From contig NC_084728.1 of assembly GCF_033807575.1 (NCBI RefSeq), positions 9,995,451 through 10,059,450 of the forward strand: DNA of 64,000 nucleotides, in the 5' to 3' direction. The notes below the pieces were generated by a model. The model had not been told where the DNA came from, made no database searches, and saw only the letters and a list, made by a program, of their open reading frames with translations. The stretch comes from Cydia pomonella. Lineage: Eukaryota > Arthropoda > Insecta > Lepidoptera > Tortricidae. Within the stretch, counting starts at the first letter, position 1, and each line of letters opens with the position of its first letter. Positions 27,201 through 36,343 of the stretch are shown here, one piece after another. The translations under genes were made by a program, and so were the position numbers.

Positions 27201-29921
27201 TAAGAACATGTCTTTTATATCGCCGGTTACGCCTACGCTGTGTTCGCGAAAGCGTAACATAATACCTAGTAAAGAGTTAAGTAAATCCGGACCTTTTAAC
27301 AGGTAATCATTTAGGCACAACCCTTCCGATGTGGCCGCAGCATCAAAGACCAGACGCAAGCGTTTTTTGTTTACGTTGTCAACGCCGAAATGTGGTAAGT
27401 ACCACGTCCTTTGAGTACGTTGAGTTTCCTTCAGTTCTGTGGCGAAATCATTATTTAATAAATGATCCACGCGTTCGGAGTACCTTTTAGAATAACCAGG
27501 ATCTCGACTCATTTTCCTCTCGATGCCTTTAAGCCTATTCAGAGCGCTCGGGAATGAGTCCGGCATCGTACAGTTGGGGTCCTTCCAGGGCAAGCCTACT
27601 TGCCAGCGCCCGTCGACGAGACGAGCGGTGCGCTCCAGCTGTTCGACGGCCCGCACGTCATCCACGTTCTGTCGCGGCTTACCTGATATTCCAAGGGCGT
27701 CCAGCGCGAATCCGCGCTGCACCTCCTCGTGAAGGTCCCGTAGCGCTTGCTCCTCGCGGCCGCACTCACTCACGAACAATACCGCCGCGCTCGCTTCGCG
27801 CTCGGCGGGGGCGTCGGCGGCACGCGTCGCTCTCGTGACGCGCATGGGTCCATGTATACACCACCCCAGGGGAGACAAAGTAGCAGACGGCTCATTTTTC
27901 TTACCTAAGATAACTTTTAAAGGCACTAACAAATGGTAGTTATCTTGTCCTATAAGTACTTCCGGCTTTAGATCATTATCATTACACAAGGAACTTGCAA
28001 TATTTTTTAAATGTGAATATTTAGTACAATCGGTAAATGATAAGCTATTCGGAGGCAAACTTAACTCGGAAACACTTTTTGCTTTAATGGAGTGAACCTT
28101 ATTGTCCTTACCAGAAAGTTCAAATTTCACCACCATACTGTCGCACGTTATTTGATTATCTTTCCAAGGTCCTTTCACGCGCATTGTTTCCCGATGACCG
28201 CGGAGTCCGGCACGGGCAGCTAAGTCAGCACTTATCATTGTTACGCAAGATCCGTCATCGAGTAACGCACTACAGTTTATCACTTTACCGTTAGCCGTAT
28301 ACACACGTATAGGGACCACTTTAAGGAACACTTTGCAACTACTCGCGTTGATGTTTGTAACAACCTCCGCCGTCGGTGGGTCCGCGCCTGCGGCGGGTTC
28401 CGCCGAGTGCTCCTGGGGCGCGGCGGGCTCCGCGGCAGCGATAGGTACCTCCCGGGCCGGCGCGCGGTCGCTAGGCCGTCGCGCAGTGATGTTGTTTACA
28501 AAGTGAAGTAGCTTGTGATGCGCTTGCCCACAATTATCCTTATCGCACACTGGTGCCGGGCAGGTTTCTCGGCTGTGGCGGGAATCTAGGCATTTGTAAC
28601 AAATTCCATTACGTTTTACGTATTGCCAACGTACCTTGCGAAGGGCCTTTCGGAATTGTTTACACTCTGATAGTTTGTGTTTTGATCCGTGGCAGAAATA
28701 ACACTTGTCGGCATTATCTTGCTCAGATTGCAGGAATACATGTTGCGGGCGCGGGTTCTTATCGTAACCTTTAGTTTTTACGTTGTCAGCACGTTGACTC
28801 ATAGTATAAATGTTAGAAGTAGTAGATATGCGTATAGCTTCCGTATTCAAGAAGTCTGCTAAAATATCCAAACGTGACTTCGAGCTAGTTTTAATAAGAG
28901 GAAAGCTATAATCCGACCACTTAGATAATAGAACAGTAGGTAATTTAGATAAGATTAGCGGCACTAAGCTCATGCCCTGTAGGTATTCTTCACGACCCAC
29001 TGACCTTACAGCTTCTACGAAGTTCTGCACCTTTACAGAAAATTGCACTATATCCTTTTGGTATTCTGAGGAGACGGGTTGGATCCTTTTAATATCTTGC
29101 ATGAGCTTAGAAATAATGCAGTCTGGATTACCAAATCGTAGCTCCAGCGTTTCCATAATACGTTCAGGCGAAGTTGCACTGATGAGCAGAGCTGAGACTG
29201 CATCTTTTGCCGCTCCACGCAGACATTTACGAAGCCTCCACAGGTTTTCTTTGGGGCTAAATTGGCACACTTCTGTCGACTCCTCATACGCCCTTTTAAA
29301 TTGCAGCCAATCTAACGGGTCTCCGCTAAACTCGGGTAAGTCTCGGGGTGTGCAGATGCGGCTCAAAAGGTTAGTGTTAGGTTTGTTCTGGACAGAGGCA
29401 GCGGCTAGGGTCTGGACTGTTGCAGCGAGCATTTGGATCGTGTCGCGTGAGGTACCCGCAACGGGCTCATTCTCAGCCGGAATATGCAGCTTATCCAACT
29501 CCTGCTGGCTTTTCTCCATCCAGTTCTCGATGTTTTGTGTGCGATCCTCCTTATCATGTGAACTGTATACTTCCTCCTCCTCCTCCTCTAAGTCGGCTAG
29601 GTCTGCCTCTAGCTCTTTATCAATAAGCTGCATCCGAATTTCCGCTTTTTGCTTTTCCGCTTCCAACAACAATCTTTTCTTACGTGCTTCGATAGATAAT
29701 ACCGAAGAACTTGATTTTGATTGTGAAAGCGAGCGCGCACGGCGCGACTCGGGTTTTATAGCACTACCCGCCGCCGCTGGTTCTGTACGATGACTCGTAG
29801 TTTCTGGAACTTTCTTTGTTTCTTGTTCGGCATGAACAATATTTTCTTCACCTTGTTCTTGGTTTTCTACGCGCTCTTTGCGTGTAGCCCTCCGTGTCTT
29901 CATTTTTGAAGTATGAGACAT
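24258..29921 (-). CDS. BEL/Pao gag-pol polyprotein
   Basis: Single open frame of 1887 codons from the ATG at 29921; the frame is also open 7 codons upstream to the LTR edge. Positions below count from that upstream edge. A coiled, acidic N-terminus (about 80-150) precedes the gag domain at about 195-380 (RDLPEFSGDPLDWLQFKRAY). Cys/His knuckles lie at about 412-475 (CYFCHGSKHKLSEC; CYKCLDSRHSRETC). The aspartic protease has LLDDGSCVTMIS near 560. The RT carries HYVDDYIQS near 985. RNase H starts at LHIFSDAS near 1229. The integrase has a His/Cys zinc site at about 1520-1577, then the catalytic residues D (LDLFGP, ~1604), D (SDNGTN, ~1664) and E (GGAWERL, ~1712), and a C-terminal DUF5641-like end. 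No stop or frameshift is seen, so the product could be active. How gag is separated from pol is not evident. Confidence 0.95.
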   Translation of the reverse strand: MSHTSKMKTRRATRKERVENQEQGEENIVHAEQETKKVPETTSHRTEPAAAGSAIKPESRRARSLSQSKSSSSVLSIEARKKRLLLEAEKQKAEIRMQLIDKELEADLADLEEEEEEVYSSHDKEDRTQNIENWMEKSQQELDKLHIPAENEPVAGTSRDTIQMLAATVQTLAAASVQNKPNTNLLSRICTPRDLPEFSGDPLDWLQFKRAYEESTEVCQFSPKENLWRLRKCLRGAAKDAVSALLISATSPERIMETLELRFGNPDCIISKLMQDIKRIQPVSSEYQKDIVQFSVKVQNFVEAVRSVGREEYLQGMSLVPLILSKLPTVLLSKWSDYSFPLIKTSSKSRLDILADFLNTEAIRISTTSNIYTMSQRADNVKTKGYDKNPRPQHVFLQSEQDNADKCYFCHGSKHKLSECKQFRKALRKVRWQYVKRNGICYKCLDSRHSRETCPAPVCDKDNCGQAHHKLLHFVNNITARRPSDRAPAREVPIAAAEPAAPQEHSAEPAAGADPPTAEVVTNINASSCKVFLKVVPIRVYTANGKVINCSALLDDGSCVTMISADLAARAGLRGHRETMRVKGPWKDNQITCDSMVVKFELSGKDNKVHSIKAKSVSELSLPPNSLSFTDCTKYSHLKNIASSLCNDNDLKPEVLIGQDNYHLLVPLKVILGKKNEPSATLSPLGWCIHGPMRVTRATRAADAPAEREASAAVLFVSECGREEQALRDLHEEVQRGFALDALGISGKPRQNVDDVRAVEQLERTARLVDGRWQVGLPWKDPNCTMPDSFPSALNRLKGIERKMSRDPGYSKRYSERVDHLLNNDFATELKETQRTQRTWYLPHFGVDNVNKKRLRLVFDAAATSEGLCLNDYLLKGPDLLNSLLGIMLRFREHSVGVTGDIKDMFLRVKIQPQDQDALRFLWRSRPTEPVKTYVMTSLIFGANCAPFVAQFIKNKNASRYESSMPAAVDAIVNSHYVDDYIQSLPDEDTAIQMVKNVTDIHKAGGFQLCNLTSNSIAVLDSIPKETLGTVAVKFKVGQQFQGERALGLLWFPGKDELGFDVSLKRIPDSIIRHKQRPSKRIMLRVIMSIFDVFGFLSPFTVQGRIMLQDTWRLNISWDDDIPDGIYKKWCEWIELLKVVDKIRIPRWYQRSAGSGSAKENASAVAVCRVDGLRCPATNVVTQASACAASGISATGATPPQVIQNNITTTTDGYTNLSLHIFSDASTKAMSAVAYFRWIKDDEIYVAFVASKCRVAPVKPLTVPRAELQAALLAARLADTIRREHKLSAARRYFWCDSSTVLHWLNNNTRVYKAYEANRLGEIDSLTNISEWRYVPTKLNIADIATREVFNYESFMNEWFKGPQFLYSHERSWPLNLFEPEAIEVFSGHVTVNTQENMSCNLPIPDPERFSSWLRLLRSTAAVLKFILKCKKLTHDDCSLMARAELLILKQAQMDSFANEIADIKNGKNMQRDSRLLTLTPYLGDEGLLYVGGRIDAAQDVPLATKRPIILDGRHPVARLLVRHQHVKAAHGNQEAVVNDLKQKYWLLRLRPTVKYVASRCMLCRLRKAKPLIPRMGDLPAARLAHHQRCFSFCGLDLFGPMEVVVGRRREKRYGVLFTCLTVRAIHIEVVHSLTTDSLILALRRMASRRGWPSNFFSDNGTNLRGANTELKNAIKEINNEDLKKEAANNRAQWTFVPPRTPHWGGAWERLIRTVKVSLGVILKERAPKDEVLLTLLAEVENMVNGRPLTHVSVEPGSSESITPNHFLLGSSANLPIAGEFDDSDLYLRKKWRTAQRLADMYWRRWLKEFLPLLLPRKKWQQDQRPLREGDLVLIVDPDSPRNVWPRGIVKTVFPGRDGRVRVVEVTTQRGVLRRSAARVAPVPIVE

Positions 29922-29942
29922 CAGATCCGGTTCGAAGACCAC

Positions 29943-30235
29943 TGAAACCGTTAGGGTGAGGTCCTGGTGTCGAAGAAAACCACGGATTTTAATACACTTT
30001 TAATAGCAAGAAAACACGCCAGATATAAACTCAAAAAAAGTCCAGAAAACAACATATATAACCGAATATCACGTGATACATTTTTGCACGACTACGTGCG
30101 GCCCCGTCCGAGGATGCATGCAGACTGGTGGGGCGCAATGATGTTTTACTTAGGTAGCAATTTGCCTATGCAATTTTATATATAGTTATACAGATACATT
30201 TGGTTTTAACAATATTTGTGAGCGCGTCGCTAACA
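29943..30235 (-). repeat. 5' LTR of the BEL/Pao element
   Basis: 293 bp, the promoter-side LTR since the element reads leftward. A TATATATAAAA motif (element strand) lies around plus 30172-30184. One base past its inner edge the element strand reads TGGTCTTCGAACC, in the place of a primer-binding site starting with TGG. I could not match that to a specific tRNA 3' end. The CAGGC target copy follows at 30236-30240. Confidence 0.93.
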
Positions 30236-30392
30236 CAGGCTTTACTTTTATGTCAGCGGCCGACCGTAAATTCCGCCAGATCATGAGGTTCCTAGGCAAA
30301 TCGTGAAACGTGAAAATCATTGTACTTATCGTTCCCTGGATCGAAGGAGCCTCGCTACGCGGGGATTTTTAAACAGTTTGTCCTTCATTTCA

Positions 30393-30480
30393 TTTCACTT
30401 AATCTTTATTGCACAATACATGAAGGTACAAATGGCGGACTTAATACCTTAAGGCATTCTCTATCAGTCAACCAATCATT
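30393..30480 (-). repeat. LINE-tail fragment
   Basis: CTTAATCTTTATTGCACAAT, ACATGAAGGTACAAATGGCG, GACTTAATACCTTAAGGCAT and TCTCTATCAGTCAACC. This is the inverted partner of 30926-31010; the two flank a 450 bp stretch holding another decayed element. Confidence 0.65.
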
Positions 30481-30510
30481 CGAGCATTTGAAGCAGCCTT
30501 ACGAACCATT

Positions 30511-30690
30511 GACATATATCTAAGGACATGCAGGACAGGAAGGCACTAAGAATGGTACCTACTAATTCAGTGGTGTCACTCACGAATTCGAGCCAATCGT
30601 GCAGTTTAACGGAACTAGTTGCGACCGCAATCGCGCGCGTGATGCGAACTCATCAACCACTCGCGTTGTGGCGGTCCGGTGATAATCGGC
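30511..30690. mobile_element. Decayed copy of the TATATCTAAGGAC inverted-repeat element
   Basis: Shares ACATATATCTAAGGAC, GTGTCACTCACGAATTCG, AGCCAATCGTGCAGTTTAAC and GATGCGAACTCATCAACCAC with 22350-22556, partly rearranged. The right terminal repeat is missing. Confidence 0.6.
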
Positions 30691-30925
30691 AGTGCAGCTC
30701 ATGAAATACAGCGTGTCGTGAACAAAACATTTCCTTTGGCGGGATTGGTTCTTAGAACCCAAGGATGCATTTAACCACCAAGTTTGGAGACTGCAAGATT
30801 TTTGATGTACATTTTTAGCCCCCTTTTTAACCGACTTCAAGATTTCAAAAGGAGGAGGTTATCAATTTAGTTGTTTTTTTTTAAAGCCCTAGCCCCGGAC
30901 CCCGCAAGGCAAGAGAGGATCAGGA

Positions 30926-31166
30926 TTGGTTGACTGGTAGAGAATGCCTTAAGGCATTAAGTCCGCCATTTGTACCTTCATGTATTGTGCAATAAAGATT
31001 AAATAAATAAATAATTAAGAGAGGATCAGGCCGTCCCAAACAGTCCTGGCGGCGCTCAGTGGCATCCGAGTTGACAGCAATCGGGCTATCATGGCCTGAG
31101 GCGAAGCACGCAGCCCAAGACAGAACGAGATGGCGGCGCACTGTGGACGCCCTCTGCCCCACCTAG
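30926..31166 (+). pseudogene. LINE 3' end: tail at 30926-31010 and C-terminal coding piece 31023-31166
   Basis: 31023-31166 reads GSGRPKQSWRRSVASELTAI and GLSWPEAKHAAQDRTRWRRT before a TAG stop. This is the C-terminus typical of a LINE polyprotein (GRPxxxWRR...RxxWRRxVDALCPT). The upstream piece 30926-31010 is an older tail (GTCCGCCATTTGTACCTTCA ... GTGCAATAAAGATTAAATAA), so two insertions abut. Confidence 0.7.
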
Positions 31167-31429
31167 GGGACGTAGGACTTTAAGTCAAGTCAAGTCACTT
31201 AGGGAACTACAACAAACCATTTTGTAAGTAGCTAGACCAATTGGAGGAGCCCAACCATCCCCCAGAACCACATACAGTTTCACACAGACATACATATTAA
31301 CTGTATCCCATACATTTTATTCAAGAGAAAATAAGTAAGGTCTGGTTCTGGGATCTTAGACTATAATGCGTCACCCTATACTTACTTATGTGTTTTTTTT
31401 ATTAAGCAGAAACCTACCCTATCCTTATA

Positions 31430-31790
31430 TGTATAGCTGTGAGCCCTGGTCCCTAACACCGAAAGAAGAAAGTTCGCTCCTGGTGGGGAGGAAAGTTTTT
31501 CACAAGATCCTGGGACCTATTCAGAGGGATGACGGCACATGGAGAATCCGGAAAAATGCCGACAACGAGAAGTTAGTCGAATATCATCGAAAACGAAAGC
31601 CCACATACTTCGCTGGTTTGGTCACCTACAGGGAATGGGAGAGGAACGGGCTGTCAAGAGGGCGTTCCTGGGTAGCCGACTGGTAGCCGGTGGGTCGGCC
31701 AGATATCGCTGGGAAGACAGTGTGGTGGCGGATCGCTGGCTGGCCGAACTAGCAGAAAGTTGGGCAGGATCGAGACAGGTGGCATGAACC
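31430..31790 (+). pseudogene. LINE (RTE-like) polyprotein fragment, frameshifted
   Basis: The plus strand reads YSCEPWSLTPKEESSLL and KVFHKILGPIQRDDGTWRIR, shifts frame, then HILRWFGHLQGMGEERAVKR and GGSARYRWEDSVVADRWLAE. This is the RT C-terminal region of a non-LTR element, 5'-truncated and with at least one frameshift. Confidence 0.75.
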
Positions 31791-32287
31791 TATTGTTCCT
31801 TGGACCTTATATATAAACCCGAAAAAATCTCACCATCGCGTTCTAGGAAATGCGCGTTGGGAACAAAGTGCCATCTTTTGATTAATTTGGTAATTAATTA
31901 TCTTAAACAACAAATCGCTAAGTTGTGACTTTAAATCCAAAATATTACATATATTTTATTCTAAATAATTTTACAAATATTTTAGTGTTAATTGCCAACA
32001 AAAACAACCATAATAAATTTCCAAAATCGCTACTACTAGTGACATCTATCGGCGAATTAAGTCAAACTGATAATTGCTGAAGAAATTCATAATATTAAAA
32101 TATACGGTTTCAACATGGCACGCTCTCGTTACGGAGCCCAAAATTCATTTTGGATCATTCAGCCAAACGCAAACTAGTTGAGAAGTAGAAACATCTGCAA
32201 ACGATGAGAAGAATTCACTTTTAAGCTGTTTCTGCTTATACAAAATTAATTTTCAATATATATTTTGTTCATAGTTTTTTCTCCGTT

Positions 32288-32412
32288 TTTAGGGTTCCGT
32301 GCCCAAAGGGTGATTTTATTTTATTTTACTAAGACTGCGTTGTCCATCCGTTTGACTGTCCGTCTGTTAGACAATTGAAAATTTCACAGATGATGTGTTT
32401 CTGTTGCCACTA
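32288..32412 (+). repeat. Dispersed repeat fragment (AGGGTTCCGTGCCCAAAGGGT)
   Basis: TTTAGGGTTCCGTGCCCAAA, AAGACTGCGTTGTCCATCCG, TTTCACAGATGATGTGTTTC match 16965-17130 and 37145-37340. It abuts the next repeat without spacer. Confidence 0.6.
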
Positions 32413-33470
32413 CTAAAAAAAGCGGCCAAGTGCGAGTCGGACTCGCGCATGAAGGGATCCGTACCATTTGAGACGTATTAAAAAAAAATGTACTTGCTAG
32501 ATCTTGTTCAACATTTTACCACTTTGGACACACATTTTACCACTTTGGAAGTGTCTCTCGCGCAAACTATTCAGTTTAGAAAAAAATGATATTAGGAACC
32601 TAAATATCATTTTTGAAGACCGATCCATAGATACCCAACACGTATGGGTTTGATGAAAAAAATTTTTTTTTAATTTTATGACGTATTAAAAAAAAACTAC
32701 TCACTAGATCTCGTTCAAACCAATTTTCGGTGGAAGTTTGCATGGTAATGTATATCATATATTTTTTTTAGATTTTTCATTCTGTTTTTTTAGAAGTTAC
32801 AGGGGGGGGGGACACACATTTTTTCACTTTAGAAGTGCCTATCGCGCAAACTATTCAGTTTAGAAAAAAATGATATTAGAAACCTAAATATCATTTTTGA
32901 AGACCTATCCATAGATACCCCACACGTATGGGTTTGATGAAAAAAAAAATTTTTTTTAATTTTATGACGTATTAAAAAAAAACTACTTACTAGATCTCGT
33001 TCAAACCAATTTTCGGTGGAAGTTTGCATGACAATGTATATCATATATTTTTTTTAGTTTTTTCATTCTGTTATTTTAGAAGTTACGGGGGGGGGGGACA
33101 CACATTTTACCACTTTGGAAGTGTCTCTCGCGCAAACTATTCATTTTAGAAAAAAATGATATTAGAAACCTCAATATCATTTTTGAAGACCTATCCATAG
33201 ATACCCCACATGTATGGGTTTGATGAAAAAAGATTTTTTGAGTTTCAGTGCTAAGTATGGGGAACCCCCAAAATTTATTGTTTTTTTTCTATTTTTGTGT
33301 GAACATCTTAATGCGGTTCATAGAATACATCCACTTACTAAGTTTGAACAGTATAGCTCTTATAGTTTAGGAAAAAAGTGGCTGTGACAGAATCGGACAG
33401 ACAGACGGACATGACGAATCTATAAGGGTTCCGTTTTTTGCCATTTGGCTACGGAACCCTAAAAACAATA
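32413..33470 (+). repeat. GCCAAGTGCGAGTCGG repeat with triplicated internal segment
   Basis: Head AGCGGCCAAGTGCGAGTCGG at 32415 and tail GGCTACGGAACCCTAAAAA near 33465 as in 15119-15678. Here an internal unit of about 270-290 bp (starting GACGTATTAAAAAAAA and ending GTATGGGTTTGATGAAAAAA) occurs three times, at about 32472-32675, 32678-32955 and 32966-33235. The first copy is shorter. The three units are highly similar. Confidence 0.85.
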
Positions 33471-33554
33471 AAATTAATACTCAAAGGGCTCCTATACAAC
33501 AGACATGATTTTTTGCCGTTTTTATAGATACCTAATGGTACGGTGCCCTTCGTC

Positions 33555-33592
33555 CGCGAGTCTGAACTGAATCGCACTTGGCCAGTTTTTCT
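33555..33592 (-). repeat. Reverse fragment of the GCCAAGTGCG head
   Basis: CGCGAGTCTGAACTGAATCG then CACTTGGCCAGTTTTT is a diverged reverse complement of the repeat head. A GC-rich patch at 33785-33970 follows; I see no gene in it. Confidence 0.5.
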
Positions 33593-34014
33593 AATTTCAT
33601 ACGATTTCATATACACCCATTAAAACAAAAAAAAAGGTTGTCTGTAAAGTCGGTTTACTGACGATAGTTGAACATGACAACGAAAAAGAAAATTTTATTT
33701 TTATTTGTTTGATAGATATTTTGTATGGATATATTTCACTTCATACTTGACGAAAACATGTAAATGTATTATTGTATAGCAGCTGTCCACGCGGACGCAT
33801 CGCTCACTCAAGTAGGAGAGAGACAGATGTCGAACGCTGCCGAACGCGGAGGCCGATTGTGCCTCTTTGTCGCTCGTTGCGCGCTCTCGCTTGCACTTCA
33901 AGCCTTAAATGGAACGCCTCAGAGCGAGGTAACGCCGCATGAGTCATTTTTTTCGTGCGTGCAGCCGGCTCCATCGAATTACAAGACGTTGTCACGTCAA
34001 AATATTACTTAGTT

Positions 34015-34395
34015 AGTTACTTAGATAATGTGCTAGTCAGTCAGTGCTAACCCGTTATACTTACTTGCGTATTTTTACATGCAATTAATGTTCCCACCCT
34101 CCCACCGCAAAAATGAATACGCAAATAAATATAACAACCCACCACCGAAAGTACAAAACTTGACACGTGTTTCGCCTCTCTAGGAGGCATCCTCAGGAGA
34201 TGCGGGAGATGTTGACGGTCTGACGTCCGACAACTAAATCATTCAGGGAACTTTAATTGCATGTAAAAATACGCAAGTAAGTATAACGGGTTGGCACTGA
34301 TTGACAAGCAAGTTATCTTTTCGCAGATAAGCACATTCATATTTTTTGTTTTAATTAGTATGCATTTCCGCAAAGTAACGCCTGATTCTATTAAT
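34015..34395. mobile_element. Inverted-repeat element (CTAACCCGTTATACTTACTTGCG family), copy 1
   Basis: The left part GCTAACCCGTTATACTTACT and the right part AGTAAGTATAACGGGTTGGC are inverted, extending through GCGTATTTTTACATGCAATTA on both sides. It has a loop with a CACCCTCCCACCGC block and GACACGTGTTTCGCCTCTCT. Right end reaches AATGCATTTCCGCAAAGTAACGC-type sequence. A sister copy is at 38815-39232. Confidence 0.7.
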
Positions 34396-34577
34396 TAAAT
34401 ACTCGTACACACATATCATATCACACTTTCCATAGGTAACTGCATTGTGTTAAATGTTTGCGTTCACTATATACTTAAACAAATTAAAAATTATCTAATC
34501 AGTAACCGTTTGTTTATCAGATATCATCATCTTCCTCGCGTTCTTCGGGATCCGCTTGGAAACTAATCCCAAGAATT

Positions 34578-34642
34578 GGCATAGGCACTAGTTTTTACGA
34601 AAGCGACTGCCATCTGACCTTCCAACCCAGAGGGTAACTAGA
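34578..34642 (-). mobile_element. SINE fragment (second family)
   Basis: GGCATAGGCACTAGTTTTTA and CTTCCAACCCAGAGGGTAAC are the 3' part of the 40331-40660 SINE in reverse. The head is missing. Confidence 0.6.
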
Positions 34643-35027
34643 CTGCAGGCGATTATGGTGCAAGTAAAAGATCTTGATGCATACTTAATAGGGATTTAAT
34701 ATCCGGAACTGATACACATACGTAGCTGTTTTAGAAGAAAAGAAAATTAATAAAGAAATGAGAATATACATTATATATATCTGACTGATTGCTAAGAAAT
34801 TCCAAGGTGTCACATATATGTTACCGACCCTTTCACTTTAAACTTTAGCACTCTTAGCAGTCTATTAGGTACTTTTATATATTCACCCTAAGTAATGGAA
34901 TTACTTGCTTCCCTGGGGGTCTTAATACACTTAATTAGTCTAAATTTAGGGTTCACGCGAAAACAACTAAATACTCTCTCGAATTTAAATTGTCGGGAGA
35001 CATACTAACATTTAACTAATTTTTTTT

Positions 35028-35165
35028 TTATACTAGGTCGGTGGCAAACAAGCATACGGCCTGCCTGATGGTAAGTAGTATCCGTAGCCTATGTACGCCT
35101 GCAACTCCAGAGGAGTTACATGCGCGTTGCCGACCCTAACCCCCTCCCACCCGCGTTGAGCTCGA
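35028..35165 (+). repeat. Dispersed repeat, CTACGTCGGTGGCAAAC family, truncated
   Basis: ATACTAGGTCGGTGGCAAAC, CTGCCTGATGGTAAGTAGTA, GCAACTCCAGAGGAGTTACA and CCCCCTCCCACCCGCGTTGA. It ends where the GAGCTCTGGCAACC block would begin. Confidence 0.7.
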
Positions 35166-35284
35166 ATTATACGGAGTACGCGAATGACGGCCGTCGTGAG
35201 CTGCTCGCCCTGTTAGTGCTTTAGTGCTTGAGAAAGGAGACCTAGGCCACAAAGTAAATAGCGGCCTATAACCTATCGTACGTA

Positions 35285-35414
35285 CAGTCACGTCTGAAAA
35301 TATCGATACGGACAAAGTGCCAAAAATATACACACTGCCTTAATATATGGGAACTAAGGTTGTGTATACATATTTTTGGCACTTTGTCCGTATCGATATA
35401 TTCAGTAGTGACTG
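35285..35414. mobile_element. TA-flanked inverted-repeat element (CAGTCACGTCTGAAAATATCG family)
   Basis: 130 bp. Left CAGTCACGTCTGAAAATATC and GGACAAAGTGCCAAAAATAT pair with the right TTTTTGGCACTTTGTCCGTA and ATATTCAGTAGTGACTG. Flanked by TA (35283-35284 and 35415-35416). Hairpin arms cover nearly the whole element. Confidence 0.85.
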
Positions 35415-35592
35415 TAAGTAATCTATATTCATGTACAAAATACTAAAAGTTTCGTTCTTTGAAATAAACATTACTAAAATGTATAAATTTACGTTCTTTT
35501 ATGGATGTAATCGCACACGATCATCCGCGGATGCGAGCATTTTATTATCCGCATCCGAGGATATCAATAAATCTGCATCCCTGGTACGGAAC

Positions 35593-36335
35593 TAGGGTTG
35601 CCAGATCGAAAGGCGCTATTATCGGGAAAAGATATCAATTTTTCGGGATTTTGGGACTGAAGTCGGGAAAAAAAAAACGTTCAAATTATAGTAATTGTAT
35701 TAATAACAACGATATTTTACATTATTGGCACTACGTCAGCTGCTCTGCCCATAGACGTTTTTATATAAAAATAGTATAAATTCTTTGAGATCTTGAACAA
35801 ATAAAAAAAAATGTCTTCTCATTATCTACCTATACTATCATACTTATACTTATTAGGTATCAATAATCAACCAAATTTATGGAAATAATTTATTTCTTAG
35901 CTTGCCACATGTATTTTATATTACTTTTGACCGATTTTACCATTTCTTGGCCTTTTTCGCAATTTAAGCTAAACTTGAAAGTCATGCAGTTTTCGTCAAA
36001 GTTGAGTCGAATCATTAATTCGGCTTTAATTAGATCCATTCCCATTCTATTTCTTTCTTTTGTGTAGAGGTAAGGCAAACGCGCTCCCGCCCCGCACCGC
36101 ACCACTCACCGCACAATCTCACGCCAGCTCGCCACGCGCGCCCCGCGCGCGTGCAGTCAGACGCCCTTGACGCGGGTCGCTCGCTCGTTCGCTCGGCGAC
36201 AGTTCGGAACTTGAAATTATTGTTTTATTATAACGTGAAGCTGTTTTTCGGGACAGTCTTCACTTCGTCGGGAATAGGGAACACATGCTAAAAATCGTGA
36301 GAATCCCGCCAAATCCCGACCATCTGGCAACCCTA
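35593..36335. mobile_element. hAT-like non-autonomous element with 8 bp target duplication
   Basis: 743 bp with terminal repeats TAGGGTTGCCAGAT and ATCTGGCAACCCTA, flanked by the perfect 8 bp duplication TACGGAAC (35585-35592 and 36336-36343). The core is AT-rich except for a GC-rich block at about 36070-36215. TCGGGATTTTGGGAC and a matching AAATCCCGAC lie inside the ends. No transposase frame. Confidence 0.85.
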
Positions 36336-36343
36336 TACGGAAC

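Larger units (their letters stand above)
23942..30235 (-). mobile_element. BEL/Pao LTR retrotransposon, complete and recent
   Basis: 6294 bp element in minus orientation with a 5 bp target duplication CAGGC (23937-23941 and 30236-30240). The two 293 bp LTRs start TGTTAG and end TTTCA on the element strand and look identical when compared by eye. One uninterrupted gag-pol frame fills the space between them. The domain order gag, zinc knuckles, protease, RT, RNase H, integrase and the YVDD polymerase motif are those of BEL/Pao. No envelope-like frame follows pol. A purine-rich tract (AGGGGTGGGCTA on the element strand, plus 24235-24247) precedes the 3' LTR. Confidence 0.95.

Noticed and set aside
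28972..29793. A 273-codon plus-strand frame
   Set aside because: It overlaps the gag region of the BEL/Pao element on the opposite strand and is a by-product of its codon composition.
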